A stretch of DNA of 64,000 bases, taken from assembly GCA_028710415.1 (NCBI GenBank), contig JAQTUE010000011.1, forward strand, positions 112,171 through 176,170. The letters run 5' to 3'. Positions 52,921 to 63,066 of the stretch are shown in pieces. The notes below the pieces were generated by a model that was given only the letters and a program-made list of their open reading frames with translations, was not told the origin of the DNA and ran no database searches. Position numbers and translations under genes: made by a program. The DNA comes from Paludibacter sp. (lineage in GTDB: Bacteria; Bacteroidota; Bacteroidia; Bacteroidales; Paludibacteraceae). The first letter of the stretch is position 1. Each line of letters starts with the position of its first letter.

Positions 52921-53032
52921 AATATGGTTGTATAAAAATTAATGATATTTTAAAATACTAAATATAAGATTCTAATATCAAGTTCTTTGCATCTTTTTTT
53001 ATGTACAGTTTTTACTGACAAAGAATTTTTAG

Positions 53033-53040
53033 TACTTTTG
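53033..53040 (+). promoter_or_regulatory. -7 box of aspS
   Basis: TACTTTTG. The leader of about 135 bases to the ATG contains a GCATT/GAATGATGC word array (53100-53178). Confidence 0.45.
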
Positions 53041-53180
53041 CTTTCCAAAATTAAAATTAAATTATTACCCTATAAATCGGATTAAGGTTCTTATTCAGCT
53101 CTTTAATTACGAATTATGCATTCTAAATTATGAATGATGCACTGCGAATGATGCATTGCGAATTATAAATTATTACAATT

Positions 53181-54944
53181 ATGTTCAGAACAAACAATTG
53201 CGGCGAGCTTCGCCTTCTCAATGTAGGAAAGAAAATAACCCTGGCAGGTTGGGTGCAACGTACACGCAAGATGGGTGGAATGACCTTTGTGGATATCCGT
53301 GACCGTTATGGCATTACCCAGTTGGTTTTCAATCAGGATGTTAATGCCGGATTGTTCGAACTGGCCAATTCGCTGGGACGCGAATACGTGATTCAGGTGA
53401 CAGGCGAAGTGGCAGTGCGCAGCAACAAGAATGCAAATATGGAAACAGGGGATATTGAAATCCTGGTTTCTGAAATGACCGTGCTGAACGAATCAAAAAC
53501 ACCACCTTTCACCATCGAGGACAACACCGATGGCGGTGATGATATCCGCATGAAGTACCGCTATCTTGATTTGCGTCGTAACACGGTGCGTCATAACCTG
53601 GAACTGCGCCACCGCATGGCCTTCGAAACCCGCCGTTACCTGGACGAATTGAACTTTATGGAAGTGGAAACTCCCGTCCTGATTGGTTCTACGCCCGAAG
53701 GTGCCCGTGACTTCGTGGTCCCATCGCGTATGAATCCGGGCGAGTTCTATGCCTTGCCGCAATCTCCCCAGCTGTTCAAGCAATTGCTGATGGTGTCCGG
53801 TTTCGATCGTTACTTCCAGATTGTGAAGTGTTTCCGTGACGAAGACTTGCGTGCCGACCGTCAGCCTGAGTTTACCCAGATCGATTGTGAGATGTCGTTT
53901 GTCGATCAGGAAGATGTATTGCAGATTTTTGAGGGAATGGTGAAGCATTTGTTCAAATTTGTAAAAAATATCTCCTTCGAAGATGCATTTCCACGCATGA
54001 CGTGGCATGATGCCATGAACCAGTATGGTTCTGATAAACCGGATATCCGATTCGACATGAAGTTCGTGGAATTGAAAGAAGAAGTTTCCGGGCATAATTT
54101 TGTGGTTTTCGACAGCGTACCGTTTGTGGCAGGGATCTGTGCCACCGGTTGTGCCGGATATACCCGAAAACAGCTCGATGAATTGACTGATTTTGTAAAA
54201 CGCCCTCAGATAGGAGCGAAGGGGATGGTCTATATCCGTTGCGAAGCCGATGGAACTTTCAAGTCTTCGGTGGATAAATTCTATACCAACGATGATTTAA
54301 AAGTCATTGCTGCCAAATGCAATGCCCAACCGGGTGATTTGATTTTGATGCTTTGCGGGGATAAACGCAAGACTCAAAAGGCCTTATGCGAATTACGCCT
54401 TGAAATGGGAGCCAGGTTAGGTCTTCGTAATAAGGATGTGTTTGCACCGCTGTGGGTCATTGACTTTCCGCTCTTTGAATTCGATGAGGAACTGCAACGT
54501 TATTTCGCTATGCACCACCCATTTACATCTCCTAAACTGGAAGATGTTCCGTTGCTGGATACTAATCCGGGAGAGGTTCGTGCCAATGCATACGATATGG
54601 TGGTGAACGGTGTGGAGTTGGGTGGAGGATCTATCCGTATCCACAACAGCGAGCTGCAAAACCGTATGTTTAAGTTGCTTGGATTTACCGAAGAAAAGGC
54701 CCAGGCTCAGTTTGGGTTCCTGATGAGTGCCTTCCAGTACGGTGCGCCACCTCACGGGGGACTTGCTTTCGGGCTGGACCGCTTTGTTTCGCTATTCGCC
54801 GGCCTCGACAGTATCCGCGATTGCATAGCATTCCCAAAAAACAACTCCGGACGTGATGTTATGATTGATGCGCCATCGGTAATCGATCAGTCACAACTCG
54901 ATGAATTGAACCTGATAGTGGATATTAAAGAGAAAAAAGCATAA
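53181..54944 (+). CDS. aspS: Aspartyl-tRNA synthetase
   Basis: The 587-residue class II synthetase of bacterial type has an N-terminal OB-fold anticodon domain ([30 protein letters not shown], seen as [16 protein letters not shown]), motif 2 [18 protein letters not shown], the inserted GAD domain of the bacterial enzymes and the motif 3 region [16 protein letters not shown]. Charges tRNA-Asp. The codon choice is visibly richer in G and C than flanking spacer DNA. It is closed by a strong terminator. Confidence 0.97.
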   Translation: MFRTNNCGELRLLNVGKKITLAGWVQRTRKMGGMTFVDIRDRYGITQLVFNQDVNAGLFELANSLGREYVIQVTGEVAVRSNKNANMETGDIEILVSEMTVLNESKTPPFTIEDNTDGGDDIRMKYRYLDLRRNTVRHNLELRHRMAFETRRYLDELNFMEVETPVLIGSTPEGARDFVVPSRMNPGEFYALPQSPQLFKQLLMVSGFDRYFQIVKCFRDEDLRADRQPEFTQIDCEMSFVDQEDVLQIFEGMVKHLFKFVKNISFEDAFPRMTWHDAMNQYGSDKPDIRFDMKFVELKEEVSGHNFVVFDSVPFVAGICATGCAGYTRKQLDELTDFVKRPQIGAKGMVYIRCEADGTFKSSVDKFYTNDDLKVIAAKCNAQPGDLILMLCGDKRKTQKALCELRLEMGARLGLRNKDVFAPLWVIDFPLFEFDEELQRYFAMHHPFTSPKLEDVPLLDTNPGEVRANAYDMVVNGVELGGGSIRIHNSELQNRMFKLLGFTEEKAQAQFGFLMSAFQYGAPPHGGLAFGLDRFVSLFAGLDSIRDCIAFPKNNSGRDVMIDAPSVIDQSQLDELNLIVDIKEKKA

Positions 54945-54979
54945 TCGGGTACAGTAAATAGTATTCAATTAAGTATAAA

Positions 54980-55021
54980 ACAGAGTCACTAATTCTTCGG
55001 GGTTAGTGACTCTGTTGTTTT
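54980..55021 (+). terminator. Terminator of aspS
   Basis: 13-bp stem ACAGAGTCACTAA/TTAGTGACTCTGT around TTCTTCGGGG, followed by TGTTTT. Confidence 0.85.
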
Positions 55022-55863
55022 AAGGCAGGATGGCGATAGAGGCCTTCAAAAAGAGGGGTTTCCAATTATCGGTATATTCTATTTTACATAATATAAATTA
55101 TAGGACTCATTGATACTGTATTTCCAGTCCCTGAGAATCGCATGAATTTGGGTTCAACAGACAATCATTCAGCTCATTGGATTCTAATGGAATGATTCAA
55201 ATTCTAATGAATGGATTCTCAGGATTTGTCACAACGAATCAGGATCACGATCAACCTAAAACAGATATCAGGTTAAAATTTCAGTTTAAGAAAACTTCAT
55301 GGTAAAACAATAATTCTTAAAATTTAAAGTTATATAGTCTAAAGAGCAGATTTTAAAAGATTTAAAAGTATCCTTGATGCTTTTTGGAATTGATTTATTT
55401 CTGAAATAGACGGGAAATAATTCAAAATTATCCAGTTTGCATTCACTTTTCAGATTTTTCCGGGACATTTTTACTGAATCTAGCTATTTACCCTGCTCCG
55501 GTGTGTTAATTTTATATTTTTTCATTGCCAACCCCCTACCCGACTTGTTGATTTGAATTCCGGGTGGTTAAAATATAATTTTTCGCTGGTTTTGCTTCAG
55601 AGAATCATCTTTATCCTGATTCTATCATATCTTCATGATGTAACTGATATTCCTTAGATATCCCATAGATGTCTCTTAGATATCCCATAGATATCCCATA
55701 TCATTAATAAGTAGTGATATCTAAGGTATATGTAAATGATAAGTATACTAAAATTATATTTATACAGAAATATGATAGCGAATAGCAGGTAACTCCTTTA
55801 AAAAAGAATATTTACCAGAATTAGCAACAATTATTGTTTAACCTTTCTTTAAAATTTACAAGT
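55022..55863. other. Intergenic region
   Basis: No credible gene. The only structure is the 11-bp array at 55646-55726. Confidence 0.55.
55646..55726. repeat. 11-bp word array GATATCCCATA
   Basis: Five contiguous 11-bp units (GATATTCCTTA, GATATCCCATA, GATGTCTCTTA, GATATCCCATA, GATATCCCATA) at 55646-55700, then after 15 bases one reversed unit (GATATCTAAGG). Confidence 0.8.
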
Positions 55864-56673
55864 ATGGCAATTTCAAAAAGCATTATGCAACTGGAGGGCT
55901 CCCTGGCCAACGTAAGCATGTACAAGATGCACGGCAGTGACAAAGTAATTGTCCGCGCTAAAGGCGGTCCTACCAAAGATCAGATTAAAACGAAACCAAA
56001 ATTCAAGAAAGTACGGCAAAACAACAGTGAATGGGCTGGCTGTACCCGCATGGGAAGCAAGATCCGCAAATCATTTGAAGTAATGAAGCGCCTGGAGGAT
56101 TATCCGGTGACAGGTGCGCTGAATGCCATTTGCAAGGAGATTCAGAAGCTGGATACCGCAGGCACTCACGGCAGACGGGCCATCCGGTTATCCCAACACA
56201 AAAACATGATTTCGGGCTTCCCGTTCAGCAACAAGCAGGTGTTGGAGAGTGTGCTGCGTGTGCCCATTGAAACATCACTTAACAGAATGACCGGTGAAGC
56301 AACGATCGAAATTCCGGAGGTGAATGCGGAGATGTACCTCTACAATTTCCGGAACCTGCCCTATTACCGCATTGTGGCCAACCTGAGCGGGGTGTGCGAC
56401 CTTTCGATCCCGGACAATAAAGCCAAGTACGAAGCCCCTTACTACGGCTATTGCGACAAGAAGCTGGGTAGCTTCGAATCGGAATGGATACCTACCCTGG
56501 GCGTACAACCTGCCCGAAGCATCCTGTTGAAATACCCGCTTGCCGATAACCCGATACCTGATGAAGTAACCCTGCTACTGTGCCTGGGCATTGAATTTGG
56601 AAAAGTGGGAGTTGCTAATATCCCTTGTGGAGTGAAATATGCAGGGACAGGGAAGATTGTTAGGGTGGGTTGA
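55864..56673 (+). CDS. Uncharacterised Bacteroidota family protein (MAISKS...KGGPTKDQIKT)
   Basis: 269 residues from ATG 55864 (family members start MAI-KS). The conserved N-terminal pattern MYKMHGSDKVIVRAKGGPTKDQIKT, then NNSEWAGCTRMGSKIRKSF and GALNAICKEIQKLDT, is a family I have seen in many Bacteroidota genomes, often in several copies, without known function. The C-terminal half is beta-rich with several Tyr and Trp. No signal peptide. Its GC content is visibly above the flanks. Standing alone, it ends before the terminator 56746-56778. Confidence 0.85.
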   Translation: MAISKSIMQLEGSLANVSMYKMHGSDKVIVRAKGGPTKDQIKTKPKFKKVRQNNSEWAGCTRMGSKIRKSFEVMKRLEDYPVTGALNAICKEIQKLDTAGTHGRRAIRLSQHKNMISGFPFSNKQVLESVLRVPIETSLNRMTGEATIEIPEVNAEMYLYNFRNLPYYRIVANLSGVCDLSIPDNKAKYEAPYYGYCDKKLGSFESEWIPTLGVQPARSILLKYPLADNPIPDEVTLLLCLGIEFGKVGVANIPCGVKYAGTGKIVRVG

Positions 56674-56745
56674 TTGGTTAATTACTAAATAGGTTGGTTG
56701 AAGTAACTTAATTTTTATTTATGGCAAAACAACCTACTTATTGAT

Positions 56746-56778
56746 AACCGTGCAGACTGTAGTTTCTGCACGGTTTTT
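56746..56778 (+). terminator. Terminator after the 55864-56673 gene
   Basis: Stem AACCGTGCAGA/TCTGCACGGTT followed by TTT. The remaining bases to 56996 hold only a 22-codon ORF (56908) of doubtful value. Confidence 0.75.
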
Positions 56779-56996
56779 AATTTGTTTTATTTTAAAATTC
56801 TTGTGGTTCATTTATAATTATATTACTATATATGTTAAAATGCAGAATATTTTATGTATGTTTGTAGATCAAAATAAAAATGTTTTTTTACTTTAATAAA
56901 TTGAGTTATGAAACTTAATTTGTTAAATGATAATCCCAAAATAGTATTGAGAGAAACAGATCAAATAATTAATTTTTAAAACAAACTTTAATCAAA

Positions 56997-59474
56997 ATGG
57001 AAACACTTTTGTACAAAAAAGCCTTTGACAATACTATTTGGAAAAATGAAGAAAAAATCAATTATTTAAAGGACAATATAAAAAAGATTGAAGCTGTAGC
57101 AGAAAAGTATCTTAAAAGCATTTCTGAGGATTTTCCTCAATTAACAGATCATTCTTTGAAACATTCAAAAATGTTGTGGAACTATGCAAATATTATTGTA
57201 GGTGATAAAAAAAAGTTTTTAAATCCAATTGAGGCTTTTGTTTTACATATTGCTTTTTTAATTCATGATTCTGGCATGTGTTTTTCAATATTAAACAATA
57301 AAAAAGAAATTGAAGAAGATTTTCTTTATACTGATTTCATTAAACAAAATGGGGATTCAATAGAAATAAAAAATGCTGCTTTATTTTATACTGTCAGACA
57401 ACGACATGGAGATTTTGCATTAAGAGTAGCAACTGATAAACTAAGGGATGATGAATATTTAATACAAGATATAAATTTAAGAGAAGAATTAGGTGAGATT
57501 ATTGGAAAAATAGCAAAAAGTCATTCTTGTAATATAAATTATATTGAAAGAGAATTTGGAATAAGCTATTGCAATCCTAATTTTCCTACTGACTGGGCAA
57601 TTGACTGTCAAAAACTTTCTTTTATATTAAGAACATCAGATGCAGCTCATATTGATAATTTACGTACTCCTAAATCTTTTAAAATGATTAAAGAAATTTC
57701 AGGAGAATCAAAAGAACATTGGACTTTTCAGAAAAAATTAGGTTTTCCTCAATTATCAGAAGATAACTTATTAATTTATACGACTAATACACCATTTAGA
57801 ACAAACGAACAAAAAGCTTGGTGGTTTTGTCATGATTCATTAATGGTATTAGATAAAGAACTTAAAAATGCAAACGAATATTTTGAAGTAAAGAAAAAAG
57901 AATCTTTTTCAGCAAAAGGAGTTAAGTCAATTCATGATACTTTACATTTAGGCAAAAATTATATAAAGACATTCGGTTGGACATCTGTTGATACTAAGGT
58001 AAAAGTTACTGACCCTATTCATATTGCCACTGAACTAGGGGGAGTAAAATTATATGGCAATATAAATTTTGCTGTAAGAGAATTAATCCAAAATAGTATT
58101 GATGCTATTAATCTTTATAGAGTTCAAACAGGTCAGGATAATATTAATGTAGGTGAAATAAAACTTTCAATAGAGAAAAAGAATGAAGACTATTATTTTA
58201 CAATTACTGATAATGGTATAGGAATGAGTCAAACTTTACTGACAAATGAATTACTAGATTTCGGTGGATCATATTGGAAAAGTAATAGATTTAATATTGA
58301 ACATGAAGGAGCTTGGACAAAAGGTTTTAAATCAATAGGTAAATTCGGTATTGGATTCTTTTCTATTTTTATGCTTGGTGAAAATATTACCGTCACATCA
58401 TGGAAATATGGTGAAGGAATTAATATGATGAAAACTCTTGATTTCTATGATGGTTTAAAAAGTATACCAATTTTAAGAGAACCTACTTCTGATGAAAAAA
58501 GGTGTGTTATAGATCGGGGAACATCAATTAAAATAAAGCTTTTTGAAGATCCTTATTCAATAAAAGGCTTCATTGGAAATTCACAATTTATTGATAATAC
58601 ATTTTTTACGTTAACAAAGTATTTTTGTCCATCATCTAATGTGAAAATATCTATAAATGAATTAAACGGTATTGAAAAGTCTATTCAACCAAATTATTTA
58701 TATTCTTTGACATTAATTCCTTTTGTCGATTATGTGAATTTCCCTAAACAAAATAATCCCTATAATGGAATATTAGAAATATATAAGAGTTTAAAAATTG
58801 ATTTAATTGAAATTTCCGATAATGATATAATTTATGGGAAATTAGTAATGCTTCCTCAAATTGGAAATATTGGAATATCTTCTTTGGCAATAATTTTGTC
58901 AAAAGGAATAAGAATAAATGAGATAGGAGGTATGCTTGGTTATGTTATAACAGATGATGTTGTTTCCATAAAACGAGATTCTTTTACAAAATTAATTCCG
59001 TATGAAATATTAAAAAAATGGGCCATAAAGCAGAAACATATGATAGAAATAAATAATCTTAAAGATTTATATTCTATTTCATATATTGGTTTATTAATGA
59101 CTTTTAATCTGTTCGATAATATGTTACCTATCGCATTATCAAAAAAAACTAATAAGTATAGCTATGTATCAATTCAACAGCTTAAATCGATTCTAATTAA
59201 TAAAACCGAAATTAATTTTTATATAGAAGGCCATACTTCGTCTGGAAGACTCCCTGAATGTGAAGGTTTAATACTATTACAACACAGATTTGGTATAAGT
59301 AACATTGTAAAAGATGAAGATCAAAACAAATTGATTAATTATAAAGATTTAATAGGCAGTATTATTAAAGAAGTATGGGGAGATTATAAAATGGAACAAG
59401 AAAATCTAATGATGAAAAATGGATATAACACTGAAATGCCTTATTTATTGATTGAAAAATATACTAAACTATAA
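56997..59474 (+). CDS. HD-domain plus HSP90-type ATPase protein, conflict-system type
   Basis: 825 residues. The N-terminal third is an HD-type helical domain (DHSLKHSKMLWNYANII near residue 50 and LHIAFLIHDSGM near 86, giving the H..HD pattern). From about residue 350 a GHKL/HSP90-like ATPase follows: N-box FAVRELIQNSIDAINLY near 357, ITDNGIGM near 402, and KFGIGFFSIF near 447. The C-terminal part is unassigned. This HD-CE-plus-HATPase architecture is known from studies of NTP-dependent prokaryotic conflict systems. The gene is strikingly AT-rich against aspS and the next gene, suggesting transfer. No partner gene is adjacent. Confidence 0.85.
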   Translation: METLLYKKAFDNTIWKNEEKINYLKDNIKKIEAVAEKYLKSISEDFPQLTDHSLKHSKMLWNYANIIVGDKKKFLNPIEAFVLHIAFLIHDSGMCFSILNNKKEIEEDFLYTDFIKQNGDSIEIKNAALFYTVRQRHGDFALRVATDKLRDDEYLIQDINLREELGEIIGKIAKSHSCNINYIEREFGISYCNPNFPTDWAIDCQKLSFILRTSDAAHIDNLRTPKSFKMIKEISGESKEHWTFQKKLGFPQLSEDNLLIYTTNTPFRTNEQKAWWFCHDSLMVLDKELKNANEYFEVKKKESFSAKGVKSIHDTLHLGKNYIKTFGWTSVDTKVKVTDPIHIATELGGVKLYGNINFAVRELIQNSIDAINLYRVQTGQDNINVGEIKLSIEKKNEDYYFTITDNGIGMSQTLLTNELLDFGGSYWKSNRFNIEHEGAWTKGFKSIGKFGIGFFSIFMLGENITVTSWKYGEGINMMKTLDFYDGLKSIPILREPTSDEKRCVIDRGTSIKIKLFEDPYSIKGFIGNSQFIDNTFFTLTKYFCPSSNVKISINELNGIEKSIQPNYLYSLTLIPFVDYVNFPKQNNPYNGILEIYKSLKIDLIEISDNDIIYGKLVMLPQIGNIGISSLAIILSKGIRINEIGGMLGYVITDDVVSIKRDSFTKLIPYEILKKWAIKQKHMIEINNLKDLYSISYIGLLMTFNLFDNMLPIALSKKTNKYSYVSIQQLKSILINKTEINFYIEGHTSSGRLPECEGLILLQHRFGISNIVKDEDQNKLINYKDLIGSIIKEVWGDYKMEQENLMMKNGYNTEMPYLLIEKYTKL

Positions 59475-59550
59475 TTATTATTTTCTATAAATTCGATCAA
59501 TAAGAGCTAATTTACATTTAATTAATATATTCAAAAATAGATAATAACAA

Positions 59551-59588
59551 ATAATCTCCAATTCAATATTAATCGAATTGGAGATTAT
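59551..59588. terminator. Bidirectional terminator between the HSP90-type gene and the slipin
   Basis: 14-bp perfect stem ATAATCTCCAATTC/GAATTGGAGATTAT. Confidence 0.8.
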
Positions 59589-59615
59589 TCATTTAAAAAA
59601 AATCCTTTTGATGGA

Positions 59616-60488
59616 TTATTTTTTCTCCTTAGGTTTAGTTTCTATTGGAAGGATTCCACCCGCCATATCCCCAATGATGTTTATGAGTTCACTGCCTGTA
59701 GGGATCACAATCTTGGCATTCTTTGAAAGGGATACTTCCACTGCTTCCAGTTTGCGCAGGAGTTGGGCGTTGCCTATGAAGTATTTGTTGGCAGCATCAT
59801 TCACCAGGCGAATGGCTTCGGCTTCCCCTTCAGCATGCAGGATCTTCGATTGTTTGAAACCTTCGGCCTCCTTGATGGAAGCACGCTTGATACCATCGGC
59901 AACAGTCTCGGCAGCTGTGGCAGAATCGATAGCAGCTATCTTCTCATTTTCAGCTTTAACCACTTTATTCATGGTTTCCTGCACATCCTTGGGAGGATCA
60001 ATCTCCTTGAGTTCGGTACGTACTATTTCAATACCCCAGTTCTCAGTCTCATGATGGAGTGTATTGTAGAGTTCTGCATTGATCTTGCCACGTTCGCTGT
60101 TGGCTGACTTGAGGGTAAGCGTACCAATGATATTACGCAGCGTGGTGCGGGCCAGGTTGACAATCTGGTACCTGTAATTGTTGACATTGTAGATTGCCCC
60201 TTTGACGCTTTCCTCCTCGGCCTTGACACGGAAATAAACCTGTGCATCGACACTCGCATTCAGGTTATCGTTGGTAATAATCTCCTGGGGATCGGCATTC
60301 ACCATTTGCTCAGTGACATTGACGATATACATTTTATCAATCACCGGAATAATCCAGTGGAAACCGGGTTTAGCAAATTTAATGTACTTGCCAAGCCGTT
60401 CAATCAAGCCTCGTTCGGTGGGACGGATAATTTTAATACCGGTAAAAAATACGAGGACCAGAAAAATAATGACATACACATAGATCAT
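59616..60488 (-). CDS. SPFH-domain protein (slipin/stomatin-like)
   Basis: 290 residues. An N-terminal membrane helix (VYVIIFLVLVFFTGI) is followed by the SPFH/band 7 domain (RPTERGLIERLGKYIKFAKPGFHWIIPVID, then ARTTLRNIIGTLTL), a coiled coil rich in Ala and Glu (residues about 175-235) and a short C-terminal end. Forms membrane-attached oligomeric rings, inferred from the family. No NfeD partner gene is adjacent, unlike many slipins. Confidence 0.93.
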   Translation of the reverse strand: MIYVYVIIFLVLVFFTGIKIIRPTERGLIERLGKYIKFAKPGFHWIIPVIDKMYIVNVTEQMVNADPQEIITNDNLNASVDAQVYFRVKAEEESVKGAIYNVNNYRYQIVNLARTTLRNIIGTLTLKSANSERGKINAELYNTLHHETENWGIEIVRTELKEIDPPKDVQETMNKVVKAENEKIAAIDSATAAETVADGIKRASIKEAEGFKQSKILHAEGEAEAIRLVNDAANKYFIGNAQLLRKLEAVEVSLSKNAKIVIPTGSELINIIGDMAGGILPIETKPKEKK

Positions 60489-60971
60489 AGTAACTCCCTT
60501 CTTTTTAGATGAATACTGAATTAAACTGGTTTAAAATGAATATTAATCACTGTAAAATTACATTATATTTTTAGGTATAACATTACATTTCTTATTTAAA
60601 TTAAAGTTTCCTTAGTCCTATAGGCAATATTCCATTAAATCAATTGCTGTTCAATTAATAACATCCCAAACAGGACGAAAGTTGACATATTCAGCCAACA
60701 AAAATAAGATTCGTTAAACCAATCTTAGTGAGATTGAGCCGGTACAATTCAAACTGGGTTCACTCCTGCCCCATTGTCACGGCCATTCTCGAAAAGATTG
60801 AGGGGTTTGGATTACTTTTTTGGACTGTTGATAAATAAAGTTAAAGAAATGGTTTGAAATATAAAAAGGAATGTGTAGTTTTGAGCTGAATTAAGAATAT
60901 TTTGTGGCTTTTGATCCTTTTGAGTTGTATTTCTACCTTAAATGACTGTTTCTAAAAATAAATCATTGACA
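60489..60971. other. Intergenic region
   Basis: AT-rich, no recognisable gene, hairpin or repeat. Confidence 0.5.
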
Positions 60972-62231
60972 ATGAGCAAATCATCATTTATTTGTTTTAG
61001 CATGTTGCTTATGAATGTCGCATTGGCATTTGGCAATATCAATTACATTGACATTCATAAAATTGATACTGGAGAGAAATATCTTACCTCTTTTTCGTAT
61101 GTAAAAGAAAATCAGGCATTTTATGATCACTGGTCACCGGAATGGAAATATGAACTGAAAAAGGAGGTGTTGATTTCCCAATTAAAAGAGGCTTATACAG
61201 TTTTTAATTCGATACCGGACAAGAATACTGAGTTGCTGTTGCTCATGGCTGATATTTCCCATTATTTATATAATCTGGAAGTAAGCAGTGAGTATCAGAC
61301 TGCATTGGATAATTATCAGGCAGCCATTCGCAAGAGTCCTGATGATTACCGTGGGTACTGGTTTCTGGCCAATCATTATGCATTGAGCGATAATGCGATC
61401 AAGGGGGTAGAAATGTTCCTGAAAGCAGAAAAAATACTGCCCACAGTTAAACCGGCTGATTTCTGGGAGGAATACGTAAAAGCGATGGCATTTGCCAACA
61501 TGCCCTCCCATGCCATTTACAGCATGGATAAAACGCGGAGTATCCTGGGACGGGAAGGAAATACAGAAAATGTATTGGGTGAAGGAATTCTGAAACAACT
61601 GGGTGATGCCAACAGGAACAGCAACTACAAAAAGGAAGAACTCTGGTATGCCTCAAAAGGTGAAAAGGTGGCTTTCATTTGCAGGCCTTTGGGAATTAAA
61701 CTGTTGATAGATTCTACCTGGCAGGTTTCACCTTTTGATTACAAAAATCATGCCTGTGGGTTTACGATAGAACCACCAACAGTAAAAAGCAAAAAGGGTA
61801 AGGAAATAGGTTTTTCGATAGCCGTCCTAATGAAAGTGGCCAATGATTCGGATAAACTGGAAGACTATATCAACAATATTTCCGGTAAGTACCAGAATAA
61901 AACCAAAATACAATTTTCGGAAAAATATAAAGACCTGATAGCCTACGATATAAAAGATAAAAGTATTTATAAGAATTGGGGTGGATCGCATTTATATTCC
62001 ATTGGCATTGAACGTACTGCTCCCGAATACCCGGGTTTAATGCTGGAGAATCCGGTTGCTTTACCACACATGGAAACAGGGAAAGTAAATTTTTTTACGG
62101 CAACAGGAGGCAAGACGAGGTTTAAAGGACGGATATTTTATACTATACTGCTGGATACCTGTGAAGATATTCATGATCAGTCATTTGAAATCTTTAAAAC
62201 ATTTTTCGAGAACCAGCTGGTCATTGAATAG
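60972..62231 (+). CDS. Secreted TPR-like protein of unknown function
   Basis: 419 residues from MSKSSFICFSMLL (60972); an ATG at 60942 adds ten residues. The signal peptide ends near LAFG. Residues about 60-190 show paired helices with tetratricopeptide-like spacing (TALDNYQAAIRKSPDDYRGYWFLANHYA, then NAIKGVEMFLKAEKI). The C-terminal half is a beta-rich domain (FGFTIEP-like, FYTILLDTCEDIHDQSFEIFKTFF) with no known match. It probably acts in the periplasm. Confidence 0.8.
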   Translation: MSKSSFICFSMLLMNVALAFGNINYIDIHKIDTGEKYLTSFSYVKENQAFYDHWSPEWKYELKKEVLISQLKEAYTVFNSIPDKNTELLLLMADISHYLYNLEVSSEYQTALDNYQAAIRKSPDDYRGYWFLANHYALSDNAIKGVEMFLKAEKILPTVKPADFWEEYVKAMAFANMPSHAIYSMDKTRSILGREGNTENVLGEGILKQLGDANRNSNYKKEELWYASKGEKVAFICRPLGIKLLIDSTWQVSPFDYKNHACGFTIEPPTVKSKKGKEIGFSIAVLMKVANDSDKLEDYINNISGKYQNKTKIQFSEKYKDLIAYDIKDKSIYKNWGGSHLYSIGIERTAPEYPGLMLENPVALPHMETGKVNFFTATGGKTRFKGRIFYTILLDTCEDIHDQSFEIFKTFFENQLVIE

Positions 62232-62346
62232 ACCATGGATATCCGCGCTATAGACTGTCTAAACCGGTTATTTTGCATGATGGAATGGACACTTTTTTAT
62301 AGAATAAACTGAAATTAAACAATTGAGAATAATAATTTTGAACGAT

Positions 62347-62802
62347 ATGAGACGACAAGACAGGGAAATAACCCGCGAAGAAGCAATCGGGATACTGGAA
62401 AAAGGTGAATATGGGGTGCTATCAATGAGCACACCTGCAAATGAAGGATACGGGATTCCTTTGAATTACATTTTGTATAACAATGAACTATATTTTCACT
62501 GTGCCACAGCAGGTTTAAAGGTTGAAACGCTGAGAAATAACAACAAGGCATCGTTTTGCGTGGTGGGAAAAACAAAAGTATTGCCTGATGACTTTGGCAC
62601 CTTGTACGAAAGTGTGATTGTGGCAGGAACGACCTCCGAAGTTGAAGGAAGTGCAAAACTAGAAGTCCTGAAGCAATTCATGGTAAAGTATTACGGGGAA
62701 TGCAACCGGGAAGGAATGGAATATATTGATAAACTGCATGAAAAAGTGATTGTGATTAAGATGGTGATGGAATCGGTAACCGGGAAAGCAAGGAGACAAT
62801 AA
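62347..62802 (+). CDS. Pyridoxamine 5'-phosphate oxidase-like flavoprotein (NimA type)
   Basis: 151 residues from MRRQDREITREEAIGILE (62347); the frame is open to a TTG at 62323. The split-barrel FMN fold is seen in YGVLSMSTPANEGYGIPLNYILYNNELYFHCATAG and KASFCVVGKTKVLPDDFGTLYESVIVAGT. This is the NimA/DUF3078-type small oxidoreductase group. In some anaerobes NimA reduces nitroimidazoles, but most homologues have unknown roles. Confidence 0.9.
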   Translation: MRRQDREITREEAIGILEKGEYGVLSMSTPANEGYGIPLNYILYNNELYFHCATAGLKVETLRNNNKASFCVVGKTKVLPDDFGTLYESVIVAGTTSEVEGSAKLEVLKQFMVKYYGECNREGMEYIDKLHEKVIVIKMVMESVTGKARRQ

Positions 62803-62812
62803 AAAATTTGAA

Positions 62813-63019
62813 ATGAATTTATTATATATATTTTTATTGCTGGATTCTAATTTATATCCCAGTAAAGCAACTTTTGGAATGCCTCATAATATCACCCAGG
62901 ATGTACCGGATGATATTTCAGTATTTGTTTTATCGGCTTTTGTGATATTCGCCATCTATGTGGGCATTCGGGTTTGGTTGAGCCTAAGGAAAGACAAATT
63001 GAACAATAAAAAGATATAA
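62813..63019 (+). CDS. Small membrane protein
   Basis: 68 residues with a short hydrophobic start (MNLLYIFLLLDS) and one clear membrane helix near the C-terminus (ISVFVLSAFVIFAIYVGI), then a basic tail (LRKDKLNNKK). It begins 10 bp after the flavoprotein gene, which supports coupling. No family recognised. Confidence 0.5.
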   Translation: MNLLYIFLLLDSNLYPSKATFGMPHNITQDVPDDISVFVLSAFVIFAIYVGIRVWLSLRKDKLNNKKI

Positions 63020-63066
63020 AGAAAATATCACTTTACAAATTAATAATTTCATTCATCAACATATCT

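Noticed and set aside
55286..55468. 60-residue minus-strand ORF in the aspS downstream spacer
   Set aside because: No start context, no motif, non-coding composition.
56908..56976. 22-codon ORF before the HSP90-type gene
   Set aside because: Could be a leader, but no regulatory codon bias or hairpin is seen, so there is no support.
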